Of a DNA stretch of 64,000 nt, positions 42,943 through 53,788 are shown piece after piece. This DNA comes from Henningerozyma blattae CBS 6284 (Eukaryota; Ascomycota; Saccharomycetes; Saccharomycetales; Saccharomycetaceae): the NCBI RefSeq assembly GCF_000315915.1, contig NC_020188.1:265501-329500 (forward strand), read 5' to 3'. The stretch's first letter is position 1. Each line of letters opens with the position of its first letter. The notes below the pieces were generated by a model, which had not been told where the DNA came from, searched no databases, and saw nothing but the letters and a program-made list of their open reading frames with translations. The position numbers and the translations under genes are program-made.

Positions 42943-44580
42943 TTAACGTTCAAATAAACCATCATCCTCAAAATCATCGTCCTCATAAAATTCTTCTTCA
43001 CTATCACTCTCGTCGTCGTCATCATCATCATCATCATCATCATAGTCACTATCTTTCTCACCACCTTCTTGGTCATTATCATTTTCACCATTTTCAAAGT
43101 ATAATTTCTTTAAAGTCTCACCTTTGATAGCAGTCTTGTCATTAACTATAAATTGACCTTCAACATAACAATTAGTTAACTTTGTCTTTTTACCAATTTT
43201 AGCATTTGGACCAATAATTACATTTTCTAATATAACTTCATCTTCGATTGTAGTATTATTGAATATGATAGAGCCAGTAATACGGCAACGGTTACCAATA
43301 GATGATTTAGTATTTATAGCACTCATTTTAATATTAGATTTTTCCATAATTTTACATGAGTCGTCGACCAAAGAATCAATACCAATGACAGCACCCGATG
43401 AGTTTGTATTAGAGCTAAATGTTTTGTTACGACTTTTTAATTTTAATATATATCTGTTAGCTTCCATATAAGAATTCAAATTATTGGATCTAATGAATGT
43501 TGTAATGTTTTCAGGAATAATGAACATACTGATTGTTTCTCTTGGTTTTGAATGTTTCCAAGACCTTCTAGCTAAATCTCTGAAAATTTTAGATAAAGAT
43601 TTATTAAAGTTGATTGGATCATTGATTAATTGGTTACTTGTATTAAAATACCGTGTCTTTATCATAGTGTAATCTGTTTCTTCTTTATTATCATTATCAT
43701 CATCATCATCATCAATGCTAGATAATTCATTTGGTTTATGTTTATTATTGCTCTTCTTAACAGCTAATTGTTGGTTTTTTCTCATCAGTTTACATAATTC
43801 GAAAGAACAGAAGTAAATGAAAGAATTCAATAATTTTGTTGAAACAATACAATTTGGATAATTCCATAACAAATGAGTTCTGATCTGTAAATATTTATCT
43901 CTTGTTACTCCCTCTTTAGAATAACAATCTAGTAATACAGGCTGCTTATCAGAATTTTCATTTTCACTGTAAATGGTAAAAAACTCTTTATTTGTTTTTT
44001 GCTTCTTATCAATATGCTCCTTTGATTTAGTATAATAAATAGATAACGCAAGATTATTTTCATCTCTATTACGATATTGGTCAATTAAAACTTGAGGTGG
44101 AATATCGGTGATAAAATCACATGGTAAGATTACAAAATCACCGTTAATTTTGTCGATAATTTCATTAGACAAACTTTCACCAGTTGTGGAAGCCTTTGAA
44201 ATGATAAAATTGATCGGAGCTGGTGTGCGTAAGTGGTGTGTGTGATTGGATTGACTAACAACCTTACTAATAACATCAAATTCTTGTTCTCTCAATTTCA
44301 AGAATTTTTTCTTTAGATAAGATTGAATAATATCAATTTCATCAGCTGTTGCTACAATGTTAATTTCTTTAAAATCAGCTTGATCACACCAATCTAACAC
44401 ATATTCAATCATAGCTCTATTACCAACTGGTAATAATGCCTTTGGATATGTAACGGTTCCATCATTTCCTAGCTTATTAGTACTCTCAATGTCATTGCTT
44501 TCAATAGAACTATTCGTGTTAGTTGTAAATGGAGATAGATTTCTCCCTCTACCACAGAATATGAAAGCTTGGATCCTCAT
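42943..44580 (-). CDS. GCD1: eIF2B gamma subunit
   Basis: Homologue of S. cerevisiae Gcd1 (YOR260W), the gamma subunit of the guanine-nucleotide exchange factor eIF2B, which pairs with Gcd6 in the catalytic subcomplex and is the target of Gcn2-mediated translational control. I place the start at 44580 (MRIQAFIFCGRGRNLSPF) because S. cerevisiae begins MSIQAFVFCGKG; an in-frame ATG 24 bases earlier is less likely. The nucleotidyltransferase-like domain contains PKALLPVGNRAMIEYVLDWCDQADFKEI and GDFVILPCDFITDIPPQVL. Left-handed beta-helix repeats follow (SSIGNRCRITGSIIFNN; DEVILENVIIGPNAKIG). The acidic tail ends DFEDDGLFER, identical in its last residues to S. cerevisiae. A run of ten Asp codons lies in the tail. 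Confidence 0.96.
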   Translation of the reverse strand: MRIQAFIFCGRGRNLSPFTTNTNSSIESNDIESTNKLGNDGTVTYPKALLPVGNRAMIEYVLDWCDQADFKEINIVATADEIDIIQSYLKKKFLKLREQEFDVISKVVSQSNHTHHLRTPAPINFIISKASTTGESLSNEIIDKINGDFVILPCDFITDIPPQVLIDQYRNRDENNLALSIYYTKSKEHIDKKQKTNKEFFTIYSENENSDKQPVLLDCYSKEGVTRDKYLQIRTHLLWNYPNCIVSTKLLNSFIYFCSFELCKLMRKNQQLAVKKSNNKHKPNELSSIDDDDDDNDNKEETDYTMIKTRYFNTSNQLINDPINFNKSLSKIFRDLARRSWKHSKPRETISMFIIPENITTFIRSNNLNSYMEANRYILKLKSRNKTFSSNTNSSGAVIGIDSLVDDSCKIMEKSNIKMSAINTKSSIGNRCRITGSIIFNNTTIEDEVILENVIIGPNAKIGKKTKLTNCYVEGQFIVNDKTAIKGETLKKLYFENGENDNDQEGGEKDSDYDDDDDDDDDDESDSEEEFYEDDDFEDDGLFER

Positions 44581-44756
44581 TGAAACTTGTAAAGTTTTTA
44601 ACAATGCTTTTCTATTGAAGGGTAAATTTCAATTTCGAAACTTTTATTAAAAGACTAGTATGAATTTCATTCTTTTTCTCTTAGTAGTATTCGATGAGTG
44701 AACTAATTTGTTAATTTTCAAATGTCAAATTTGAAAAAAAAATATTAGGCCTTCCG

Positions 44757-44763
44757 TTACCCG
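44757..44763 (+). promoter_or_regulatory. Reb1 site (TTACCCG)
   Basis: Exact Reb1 core, extended to TTACCCGGAT, lying near the middle of the divergent GCD1-RPT4 promoter. This is the usual place for a nucleosome-clearing factor serving both genes. Confidence 0.6.
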
Positions 44764-44829
44764 GATCTTCAATCTTTCCGAATCTTCAAAATTACAATAT
44801 CAAGAATTGTAAAATCTGAAATTAAGGCT

Positions 44830-44838
44830 TTTGCCACC
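44830..44838 (-). promoter_or_regulatory. Proteasome-associated control element (PACE, GGTGGCAAA)
   Basis: TTTGCCACC on + is the exact reverse complement of GGTGGCAAA, the Rpn4 binding site found before almost all proteasome genes in S. cerevisiae. It lies 178 bases before RPT4, at the typical distance. Rpn4 control of RPT4 is therefore likely in this species. Confidence 0.85.
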
Positions 44839-45015
44839 CATAGTAATAAGGTTAAAACATTTGGTTTACACGAGAAAACAATTATTTTTCTGTTTTAGAG
44901 ACACTACCGTCTAACTTATTGAGTTAAATTGGCATAGACATAGTTAATTCTAATCAGACAATTCGTTAAGGACGGAAATCTTACGCCAGAAGAAAAATCA
45001 TTAAATAATCAAGAT

Positions 45016-46371
45016 ATGAGTGAAGAACATGACCCTTTAATGGCAGCCTTGGAACAAGACGGTAATACAAACGACAGCAATAATAATAATAACTCAAATG
45101 AGGGAGGAAATAATAATCCACAAGCTGATATATCTCAATCCCAGGATGAAACTAATAATGAAATACCTCAAGTAGAAGAACCACAACCTCCAATCGATCC
45201 AGAGAAAGAGGCTTACAATAAGGCTCTATCTGGTTTTAAGAATAAATTATTAGAACATAGAAGATATGATGATCAATTAAAACAACGTCGTCAGCATATA
45301 CGAGATTTAGAAAAGCAATATGAGAAAACTGAAGACGATATTAAAGCTTTACAAAGTATTGGCCAATTAATTGGTGAAGTTATGAAAGAATTGTCTGAAG
45401 AAAAATATATCGTTAAAGCCTCTTCGGGGCCACGTTATATTGTTGGTGTTAGAAATTCTGTTGATCGTTCACGTTTAAAGAAGGGTGTTAGAGTCACTCT
45501 GGATATCACTACTTTAACAATTATGAGAATATTACCCCGTGAAACTGATCCATTGGTTTATAATATGACTGCATTTGAGCAAGGAGAAATTTCATTTGAT
45601 GGTATTGGTGGTTTAACTGAACAAATTAGGGAATTAAGAGAAGTAATTGAATTACCATTGAAGAACCCAGAAATTTTTGAAAGGGTTGGTATCAAGCCCC
45701 CAAAGGGTGTGTTATTATATGGTCCTCCAGGTACTGGTAAAACTTTATTGGCAAAAGCTGTTGCAGCTACTATTGGTGCTAATTTCATTTTCTCGCCAGC
45801 TTCTGGTATCGTGGATAAATATATTGGTGAATCTGCCAGAATTATTAGAGAAATGTTTGCTTACGCAAAAGAGCATGAACCATGTATTATATTTATGGAC
45901 GAAATCGATGCTATTGGTGGTAGAAGATTTAGTGAAGGTACATCTGCTGATCGTGAAATTCAACGTACTTTAATGGAATTGTTATCACAAATGGATGGCT
46001 TTGACAATTTAGGGCAAACTAAGATTATTATGGCAACAAACAGACCAGATACTTTGGATCCAGCCTTATTAAGACCTGGTAGATTAGATAGAAAAATTGA
46101 AATTCCATTACCAAATGAAGCTGGTAGATTAGATATTTTCAAGATTCACACATCAAAAGTCAAAAAAGTTGGTGAATTTGATTTTGAAGCGGCTGTGAAG
46201 ATGAGTGATGGTTTTAATGGTGCTGATATTAGAAACTGTGTAACAGAAGCTGGGTTTTTCGCTATCAGGGATGATCGTGATCACATTATACCTGAAGATT
46301 TAATGAAAGCAGTAAGAAAAGTTTCGGAAGTAAAGAAACTAGAAGGTTCTCTGGAATACAAGAAATTATAA
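45016..46371 (+). CDS. RPT4: 26S proteasome base ATPase Rpt4
   Basis: Homologue of S. cerevisiae Rpt4 (YOR259C), one of six AAA ATPases that unfold substrates in the proteasome base. The N-terminus [12 protein letters not shown] resembles the S. cerevisiae start, followed by an Asn/Gln-rich stretch and a coiled coil ([21 protein letters not shown], 81-101). OB domain to about 185. The AAA module has Walker A GPPGTGKT (236-243), Walker B IIFMDE (291-296), a pore loop KYIG, and the arginine finger region [10 protein letters not shown]-terminus [13 protein letters not shown]. 451 residues against 437, the excess in the N-terminal low-complexity part. Confidence 0.98.
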   Translation: MSEEHDPLMAALEQDGNTNDSNNNNNSNEGGNNNPQADISQSQDETNNEIPQVEEPQPPIDPEKEAYNKALSGFKNKLLEHRRYDDQLKQRRQHIRDLEKQYEKTEDDIKALQSIGQLIGEVMKELSEEKYIVKASSGPRYIVGVRNSVDRSRLKKGVRVTLDITTLTIMRILPRETDPLVYNMTAFEQGEISFDGIGGLTEQIRELREVIELPLKNPEIFERVGIKPPKGVLLYGPPGTGKTLLAKAVAATIGANFIFSPASGIVDKYIGESARIIREMFAYAKEHEPCIIFMDEIDAIGGRRFSEGTSADREIQRTLMELLSQMDGFDNLGQTKIIMATNRPDTLDPALLRPGRLDRKIEIPLPNEAGRLDIFKIHTSKVKKVGEFDFEAAVKMSDGFNGADIRNCVTEAGFFAIRDDRDHIIPEDLMKAVRKVSEVKKLEGSLEYKKL

Positions 46372-46511
46372 TCACTATATCACTGAGCATTGTAAGTATA
46401 CCATTTTTATAGGCATTCATTTTTTTTCATATTTCTATATATTATTATTTTATCTACTAAAAATAATTCTATTAATGTACATATTAAAATGAAAAATTCT
46501 TTTGTAACTAT

Positions 46512-47858
46512 TTACGATGAATTTTGAGAAGAGGGTGTATTTTGTGAATGGCAAGGCCATTTAATTGCCAAATCAATTTGATTTCGTGGATAGAACCAAT
46601 CTAAAAATATACACAACATATATTCAACAACTGCACATAATGTATATAACCTTCTAGACCATTGTTTATCTCGATAATAATAACGTTTTAGCATATATAT
46701 CCAGTTTTTATCATTAATATTAGATTTCTTAAATATTTCATCATATACAGTAACCGTTCTTTCTGCGACATCTAACCAATTATAAAATTGTGCAACATCA
46801 CTATGAAATGTTGTGGTGTCGATTTCTCCAGATCTTAAACTCTCGATTGCCTTGTTTGTAGCATTAAACAGACTAGATACTGATGTTTCATGAGCAAATA
46901 CAGTCATATGACTCGGGAGAACCTCTGGTATACCACCAACTGTTGTAGTTACAATTAATAAGCCACATGATGCAGCTTCCACCAATACAGTGCCGAATGC
47001 TTCTGTTAAACTTGCATGTAAATAAATATCACCCTTACACATAACATCTCTAACATTTTCATGTGGTACAGAACCTAATAACTCTACTCTTTTCTGTAAT
47101 CTAAAAATTTCAATCATTTGCTGAAAATTTACAAATCTTGGACCATCTCCAGCAACAATGAATTTAATTTCTGGATGAGCATTGCATATTTTTGGAATCA
47201 ATTTTGTTAAAAGATCGGCCCCTTTATTTGGGAATAACCTACCAATAACTACAATAGTTATACTCTTCGAATAATCTTTTTTTTCAGACATTTCTCTTGG
47301 TTTAAAATCTTGACTTATTACAGCATTCGGTATAACAGAGACCTTTTCAGGTTCTAAATTTGTTCGTATAATCATATTTTCCTTACATGTATTTGAAACG
47401 CAAATAACTCGATCAATATTTGTCAATGTAAAAGTTAATAATTTATTAACTAAAATTGATCCTAATGATCTAAACCCATATAGGGAGTGATCAGTAAACA
47501 CAGTTCTTAATCCCATTGTGTTGGCATGTACAATGGATTCATGTGCTAAAGTAGAAACGCTGCCATGAGAATGTACAATTTGAATTTGTTCCCTAATTAA
47601 AATATTTCTAATGATGGGGAAACTTGAGAATATTGTAGGAAAAGTAGTTGATCTTACAAGAACTAAAAAGGGTACATGGTAAACTTTCAATCCATTAGTT
47701 AAATATCTAATACCAATTCGATCTTGGTATGCGTGAGTTATTATGATGACTGAATGGCCCAGTTGCATTAACTTTTGAGCTACATGATAAATATGAAATT
47801 CTACCCCACCAAGTTGAGGGTAGAAGAAATCACATATCATAGCAATATTGTAAGGCAT
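46512..47858 (-). CDS. SPT14: GPI-anchor biosynthesis GlcNAc transferase, catalytic subunit
   Basis: Homologue of S. cerevisiae Spt14 (YPL175W, human PIG-A), transferring GlcNAc from UDP-GlcNAc to phosphatidylinositol on the cytosolic ER face, the first step of GPI synthesis. A GT4-family GT-B fold: N-terminal [20 protein letters not shown] (8-27), [26 protein letters not shown] (204-217), and the EX7E motif in [15 protein letters not shown] (E286, E294). A membrane anchor [18 protein letters not shown] lies near the end, followed by a short luminal tail. 448 residues against 452. Shares a 290-base divergent promoter with the TRE gene. Confidence 0.97.
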   Translation of the reverse strand: MPYNIAMICDFFYPQLGGVEFHIYHVAQKLMQLGHSVIIITHAYQDRIGIRYLTNGLKVYHVPFLVLVRSTTFPTIFSSFPIIRNILIREQIQIVHSHGSVSTLAHESIVHANTMGLRTVFTDHSLYGFRSLGSILVNKLLTFTLTNIDRVICVSNTCKENMIIRTNLEPEKVSVIPNAVISQDFKPREMSEKKDYSKSITIVVIGRLFPNKGADLLTKLIPKICNAHPEIKFIVAGDGPRFVNFQQMIEIFRLQKRVELLGSVPHENVRDVMCKGDIYLHASLTEAFGTVLVEAASCGLLIVTTTVGGIPEVLPSHMTVFAHETSVSSLFNATNKAIESLRSGEIDTTTFHSDVAQFYNWLDVAERTVTVYDEIFKKSNINDKNWIYMLKRYYYRDKQWSRRLYTLCAVVEYMLCIFLDWFYPRNQIDLAIKWPCHSQNTPSSQNSS

Positions 47859-48148
47859 CTCATTATGATTATTTTCCAGTTTGAGAAATAAGATTTATAC
47901 CTTCGTATTCTGAAGTTTTCAATGTGAAGTTTTTAAATCCGAAAATAAGAAACTAGACGGTAAAAAAAGATCAAGTTCAATCGGAACATCATTATTTGCT
48001 GCAAAGATACGAAGGTATTAGCTTGTAACTCTCCCTTAAATATATTGAATTTATAGTCCTTTTTGTACTAGTTAAGTGAAAAAAAGGGTGTAAAAGAAAT
48101 TTCTAGTCCTAGTAGTAATATATTACCTTTTATGTAAATATTTACACA

Positions 48149-50887
48149 ATGGGACCTATAAAGAACGGGGTAGATGACGAATCACTGAATGAAAACAACG
48201 TTGGATCATTCGATGATCAATATATTGAAACTGAAAACAGTAGCTTCTCAGCTAATGCCAATGAACCTTTATTATCTGATACAAATATAGTCTCTAATGA
48301 AACACAGCTTCCCAATGAACCTCCATCTTATGATGACTTGGAAAATAGTGGCTTAAATGAATTTCCAATGATTGATAACCCTCCTGAAGCTTATATTAAT
48401 AGAGATGGAATTAGAGAAGATACAGCAACTACTTATGAAGAAATGCGATGTATGATGGAAGATATAATGAATGATATTGAACACAATTTTATCAGCATGT
48501 TACGTAATTTGAGACGTAACGTTATGGAACCATTTCTTGCAAATGTTTGGGTACCATTTTTAACAATCCGAGAAATCATCAATAATAAGATTGATTTTCA
48601 GCTTAATCGAATTGGAGATCCTACGATCTTACGTCGATTTTTTTATATTATTTTGATGTCTATTCTAACATATTTTATTATAACAAGTGGATTTCTACCT
48701 AATGAGCATGGTAAAGGTAATAGAGGGATGTTTTCAGATCAACCGGTTCTGGTAGAATATGCCAAACGATCTATTGATTTTGCTAAACTAGAAAGAGATT
48801 TAGAATATTTGAGTAGTATGCCTCATATGTCTGGTACAAAGGGAGATGGGGCTATACGAAATTATATAAAGGAATCTTTTGATAATAACGGGCTAAAAAT
48901 TGTTAATGAAGATGAGTACACGGTATATACTAACTACCCGGGACAAGTATCAATGCAAGTGAGCTTTGAAGATGATGATGAAATTGTAAAATTTAATTTG
49001 ACACAGGAAAATTTCAATCCTTTATCCATTAATGGTGAATTGATACATAAACCAATTATTTATGTTGGTTACGGTTCTAGAGATACCTATAAAGAATTGG
49101 TCAAATCTAATGTAATAACTGCGGATGATATTTCTAACGGGTATATGGTTCTTATGAAGTACGGTAAATTGCTTAGCGAACAAATCCTTATGGCTCAAGA
49201 GTATGGAGTTGTTGGTATAATATTTATGACATCCAAATTTAAGGAGAACAGGGATCTAATTCAACAAGAATCTGTTGGAATACCACAATATTGGGTTGGA
49301 GACTCGCTGTCACCGGGATGGTATGGTACTGTTATCAAGGGTTTAGATATCAAAGAATCGAAAACATTACCACAACTTTTAACTGTCCCTGTTTCTTACT
49401 CTCAAGGGATCTCAATTTTACAAAGCTTAAATACAAAAGTGAAGTCAGACGACGGATCTCATGGCATAAAACTTCCTGAAGACAAAGATGAAGAAGATGA
49501 ACTATTTCTTTATAGTGGAAAGTTGAATAGAACTTACATTGATTTAAATGTAAATACAACAATACGAGAGTCTCATTCCATATATAACGTTCTGGGTAAG
49601 ATTGAAGGTAAAGAACAAAATGACAAAGCAATTATCATATGTGCATCACGTAACTCCATTAATCACGGCAGTTCTTATCCAAATTTTGGAACTACTATTC
49701 TACTTTCACTGGTTCAATTATTTGAACAGATGAGATACAAATACCATTGGAAACCCTTGCGTAATATCTATTTCATTTCATTTGGTGGCAGTGAGTATAA
49801 CTCTGCTGGGGCCACAGAATTTTTTGAAGAAAAGCTAGCCCCATTAAAGGACGAAATTTATTCTGTGATCGACATTTCCCAGTTGGGACTTTTGAGTTAT
49901 TCCAATAGAGGTCATAGAAATAGCAACAATGATCTACATATAGAAACTCATCCGTTACTATTCAGACTATTCCAGGGCAAACAAACAAATGCAATGGAGA
50001 AAGCCAAACGTAATGAACATGGAAAGAATTCTGAAGTAGATGGTGAATCATATTTCCATGTGCAAAGTGAGCTACATGATATTTATGTTACTGGTGTGAC
50101 AAGTTATGGTGATTGGACTCCCTTTTTAGCAAATGGGATTCCTGTGACCATCTTTTCACATCCTCAGATCAAGGCTAAAGATGTTCCAGTGGATACATCA
50201 TTGGATACTTTTGAGCAATTGCAAGCAATATTACAAGAAAAGGAATCACGAGAAATTGTCAAGGATCTTGTGGTGTATATCTTAGAAACTACATTGAAGC
50301 TGATTGACGAGCCAATTATCCCCTTTGATCTTGTTGAATATTTCAGTTATTTGAAAATAAAGTTCAAACGTTTATCGAAACAGATTAAGAAATTAGAAAA
50401 AAGTGAAACTAATCGTAAGGATTTAATTCGATTTGATTCAGTACGTGAGAAATTAAAGAAATGGAAATTGATTCAAGAAGAATGGTGTAGATGGATTGAT
50501 AAATGGTATGATGTTGTAATGGAACATGATAATGGGATAGAGCCTTCTTTGTTAAGTGTTCATCGCTGGGCGTGGAATAGAAAGATGAGTATGATAGGTA
50601 AAAGACAAATTAGCCCCGTAGGTCTTACTAAGGGGAGATCATTTTACAAGAACATTGTGGTAGGTGGAGAACTATATGCAATGAATGAGGCTATGGAAAG
50701 TGCTGGTGGTAATGAGAAAAAATTCCAAGAAGCTCTTGAAGATTCTTGGTTATTCCCGGGAGTACGAGACGCCATAAGTGGAGAACCCGATTGGGTATTA
50801 GCACAAGAACAAATAGACATTATTTCAGATGCTCTAGAATTATCTGCAGCTTTATTTGCTGAAGAAATCAACTACAGAACTGGGTAG
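48149..50887 (+). CDS. TRE1: Transferrin-receptor-like vacuolar-sorting adaptor (Tre1/Tre2)
   Basis: Homologue of S. cerevisiae Tre1 (YPL176C) and its duplicate Tre2 (YOR256C), membrane proteins that recruit the ubiquitin ligase Rsp5/Bsd2 to the metal transporter Smf1 for vacuolar degradation. The cytosolic N-terminus has a PPSY Rsp5-binding motif at 58-61, followed by one transmembrane segment at about 163-183. The lumenal part has a PA insert, an M28-peptidase-like domain (IIICASRNSINHGSSYPNFG; YFISFGGSEYNSAG) and a C-terminal TfR-dimerisation domain. Metal ligands of true carboxypeptidases are replaced, so it is a pseudo-peptidase. 912 residues, longer than either S. cerevisiae protein (about 783 and 809). 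Whether it is the TRE1 or TRE2 copy cannot be told. Confidence 0.93.
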   Translation: MGPIKNGVDDESLNENNVGSFDDQYIETENSSFSANANEPLLSDTNIVSNETQLPNEPPSYDDLENSGLNEFPMIDNPPEAYINRDGIREDTATTYEEMRCMMEDIMNDIEHNFISMLRNLRRNVMEPFLANVWVPFLTIREIINNKIDFQLNRIGDPTILRRFFYIILMSILTYFIITSGFLPNEHGKGNRGMFSDQPVLVEYAKRSIDFAKLERDLEYLSSMPHMSGTKGDGAIRNYIKESFDNNGLKIVNEDEYTVYTNYPGQVSMQVSFEDDDEIVKFNLTQENFNPLSINGELIHKPIIYVGYGSRDTYKELVKSNVITADDISNGYMVLMKYGKLLSEQILMAQEYGVVGIIFMTSKFKENRDLIQQESVGIPQYWVGDSLSPGWYGTVIKGLDIKESKTLPQLLTVPVSYSQGISILQSLNTKVKSDDGSHGIKLPEDKDEEDELFLYSGKLNRTYIDLNVNTTIRESHSIYNVLGKIEGKEQNDKAIIICASRNSINHGSSYPNFGTTILLSLVQLFEQMRYKYHWKPLRNIYFISFGGSEYNSAGATEFFEEKLAPLKDEIYSVIDISQLGLLSYSNRGHRNSNNDLHIETHPLLFRLFQGKQTNAMEKAKRNEHGKNSEVDGESYFHVQSELHDIYVTGVTSYGDWTPFLANGIPVTIFSHPQIKAKDVPVDTSLDTFEQLQAILQEKESREIVKDLVVYILETTLKLIDEPIIPFDLVEYFSYLKIKFKRLSKQIKKLEKSETNRKDLIRFDSVREKLKKWKLIQEEWCRWIDKWYDVVMEHDNGIEPSLLSVHRWAWNRKMSMIGKRQISPVGLTKGRSFYKNIVVGGELYAMNEAMESAGGNEKKFQEALEDSWLFPGVRDAISGEPDWVLAQEQIDIISDALELSAALFAEEINYRTG

Positions 50888-51657
50888 ACAGGTATTGAGT
50901 GTGGAGCTCCGCGGAACATGTTTCGTGATGATCTCTATCTATTTTTCCCTTTAAATATAACTTTCGAGTGTCATTACCACAATTATGAAATTATCCTGAT
51001 CCAAGTTTAATTCAGAATTAAGAGACATCTTCTATTTGATGCAAAATCTATTGTGTTTGAGAAACTGGCTTGTTGAGATTATCATACAAGAGAATAGTTG
51101 TAAAGACAATAAGAGAGACTTCAAACTAAAAGAGATAGGAGACATAATCAGATTCCTCTGTGTGTTAATTTATTATTTAGTTGATAGATATAATAGACAA
51201 TATATTCTGAGCCGAATACGGTTTTATTTCATATATAGCATTTCTATACTATAACTCCATATAGCTTAAAAAGTCTCTTCTCAGATCTTTACCCAGATTA
51301 GCATTCCCCGATATCCAGATTTGTCACAGTTTCCTGTTTTGAGTATGTGGTGTAGCCTTCATTTGATATGCTCCGTGGTTTTCTCAGAGATCAGTACCTG
51401 GTCGAAAATAGCTTAAAAATAATGAAATATGCGAGAAAACGCGCACACGATAATGGTGTCCAGAAAAAGTAAAATATACTACGAGGGAATGTTTAATCAT
51501 TAATAAATTTTCTACCTCTATTATTTACGTGTTTGTGACGTATAACTATAGGCAATATAGCATGCGACGTAATTATTTAATTACTGTATAAGTTCATGGT
51601 ATTTTCTATATATGATTACTACACTATCTTACATTGAATAACAGTATATTTTTCAAA
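50888..51657. other. Convergent intergenic region between TRE1/2 and TGS1
   Basis: 770 bases, too long for a simple convergent terminator region. It contains TCCGCGGA (50908-50915) and GC-richer DNA at 51270-51480. A 71-codon ATG frame at 51039-51254 has no recognisable features. I see no gene. Confidence 0.5.
50908..50915. promoter_or_regulatory. Exact pleiotropic drug response element (TCCGCGGA)
   Basis: The palindrome TCCGCGGA is the consensus PDRE for Pdr1/Pdr3. It sits 21 bases after the TRE1/2 stop, between two converging genes, so no obvious promoter uses it. It may be chance, a remnant, or the promoter of a non-coding transcript. Confidence 0.35.
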
Positions 51658-52668
51658 TTATCCATCGATTTCATATGAAACTTGTTGATTTTGTTCAGCC
51701 GATTTCTCTTCTGGTGTTTCCCCGTAATAATTGATAAGTGCATCCCCCCACATCGCACAGATCCCCTTCATGTATCCATTTTCTTTAATATAAACGACTC
51801 GGCATTTACTTTCATTACCATACACATTTCGTGTTGCTTGAGATATCTGTTCTAGACTACTATTTTTCGGTAGGAAAATTATAATATTATCACTGCATTC
51901 TTTAAGAGTTTGTAATAATTGTGTCAAGCCTACAGGTATTAAGTTCTTCTCTAAATCATATTTGGATGATTTTAAATATTCAGGTCCACCCCATGGCGGC
52001 GATGCAAAAATAATATCAAGCTTGATCTTGGATTGGTCTCTCTTATAATGAAATTGTTCACGAACTTTATCTTTCATCCAATCACCTAATATTAGAAAAG
52101 TATTATTTTCTACATTATAAGTCTGACTATTTTTATATGTACAATAAAGATGTTTAATCGAATTATCAATACCGTAGACTTTATCAAATATCTTGGCAAG
52201 TTGGATTGTATTACCACCTCCTCCACAAAATACATCCAATGCATTTTTACCGTCAGGTATGCATGTCTTAATGAATTTAGCGATAAAAATAGCAAACTTC
52301 TCGGGTGATACACTATACCACAGCTCTTCGGTTAAATAAATGGGTTGATCAACCATTTTTGTGAATAAGGTGTATCTATTCTGCCAATATTTTCGTAATT
52401 TATTTGAGTTCTCTTTGGTGATCCCAGTGTTTTTCATCTGATTAGGATGAACACGATATTTATCTTTTTTAAAATACTTTATCAGCTTACAATAATAATT
52501 TTGATGGTTTTTGGCATTTACATTTAAAAAATTCTTCAATTGTTTAGAATATTCAGCTCCATCCGTTTTACTTATTTTCTTTAATTTCTTCTTTAATGCT
52601 TTCTGTTTTTCTAGTTTCTTAGTCTTCTTACTAAGACGTGCAGTTTTTAAACTACTACTTCGACCCAT
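51658..52668 (-). CDS. TGS1: Trimethylguanosine synthase (snRNA/snoRNA cap hypermethylase)
   Basis: Homologue of S. cerevisiae Tgs1 (YPL157W), nucleolar, converting m7G caps of snRNAs and snoRNAs to m2,2,7G. The N-terminus (1-35) is very basic. The conserved block KYWQNRYTLFTKMVDQPIYLTEELWYSV precedes the Rossmann-like methyltransferase with the AdoMet-binding motif DVFCGGGGN (145-153) and the catalytic motif SPPWGGPEY (223-231), where the tryptophan stacks on the cap guanine. 336 residues against 315, with a slightly longer C-terminal tail. Confidence 0.96.
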   Translation of the reverse strand: MGRSSSLKTARLSKKTKKLEKQKALKKKLKKISKTDGAEYSKQLKNFLNVNAKNHQNYYCKLIKYFKKDKYRVHPNQMKNTGITKENSNKLRKYWQNRYTLFTKMVDQPIYLTEELWYSVSPEKFAIFIAKFIKTCIPDGKNALDVFCGGGGNTIQLAKIFDKVYGIDNSIKHLYCTYKNSQTYNVENNTFLILGDWMKDKVREQFHYKRDQSKIKLDIIFASPPWGGPEYLKSSKYDLEKNLIPVGLTQLLQTLKECSDNIIIFLPKNSSLEQISQATRNVYGNESKCRVVYIKENGYMKGICAMWGDALINYYGETPEEKSAEQNQQVSYEIDG

Positions 52669-52947
52669 GATTTCCTGTTATCTTAAAAATATATATCTGA
52701 GTATTTATTAACAAGAAAGTTTTTCCAATTATACATATATATATATATATTTCAACAAAATAATATTATATAAATGATTATTTCCCACCCACATATATTT
52801 TTCTTATAATTCCGTTTCTAAGCATTTTGCAATTTTTCAAAATAATATCCGAATTAGTAAAAAATTCCTACACCTTTTAACTTTTTTGCCTTATTATAAT
52901 ATCTCTGGTAGCTGGGTTTGAAACAAAAACGTAATATGCCAAATATA

Positions 52948-52987
<40 letters not shown>

Positions 52988-53788
52988 TATGTTGAGCGTA
53001 AAATATTATTATTTACTAAGTGATACTTTTATACAATTTACATTTCTCGGAACTATAAATAGAGAACGTTTTCATATATTTCTGTAGTTTTATAAATGTT
53101 ATTTAGCTATGGAATAATACGTATAAAAACAAGTATAACATAAAGTATCAATAATATATATATATAACATCAATTGGAATTGATACTTTTTTTCATCTTA
53201 ACATCTATATAAATGTACAAATTTATTAAAAATATTTTTTGTAATGTAAAAATCTTACTCAAAAGATTAAAAAATGAAAAAAATTATAAAATTTACTTCT
53301 AATATATTATATCACTCTCCTTTATTACAAAACCCACTTTGTTATTATTATTCAACCACGTTTCAGTTTAATAAATTCCCATTGAACTATTCATGTCACA
53401 TGACCTTTCCTGATTAGGAAATAACCAATATAGATTATCCAACAATTTCTATTTCTTTTTTTTCTTTTTTCTGTATTTTTAGCTTTCTGCGTTCAATATT
53501 CTGGCCGAGAATTTATCGCACATCACATATTAAGGATTTATTAAGCAAAAATTGGAGTGCGGAGTTTAAGAAAACCATTGTGTAGACTTCACACTTATTG
53601 GAAATCCGTTAATACGTGTTCTAATAATTAGGGGCACTATATAAAAAGCTATATTTTAATAACATAAGGAAGCAAATCAAGATTTCTAGCATCATTGGTT
53701 ATTTACTTTTTACCTAGCGTAAAAAGCTTATGCATATTTGATAAGCAAACTTTTGTCTACCACACATATCACCAAATACATCCACAAT
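52669..53788. other. Divergent promoter region of TGS1 and the YPL162C-type gene
   Basis: 1120 bases, extremely AT-rich. (AT) microsatellites at 52735-52751 and 52954-52984. No gene and no convincing motif apart from GTCACATGAC at 53395-53404. Confidence 0.5.
52954..52984. repeat. (AT)n microsatellite
   Basis: About fifteen AT units in the TGS1/YPL162C divergent promoter; alternating AT of this length can extrude as a cruciform. Confidence 0.85.

Larger units (their letters stand above)
44581..45015. other. Divergent promoter region of GCD1 and RPT4
   Basis: 435 bases without a gene; carries a Reb1 site (44757-44763) and a proteasome control element (44830-44838). Confidence 0.6.

Noticed and set aside
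44581..44604. Longer N-terminus for GCD1 from the ATG at 44604
   Set aside because: S. cerevisiae Gcd1 starts at the equivalent of the second ATG, and the added eight residues are not conserved.
53738..53788. Open frame upstream of the YPL162C start
   Set aside because: It has no ATG (it begins at TTG); the conserved protein starts at 53789.
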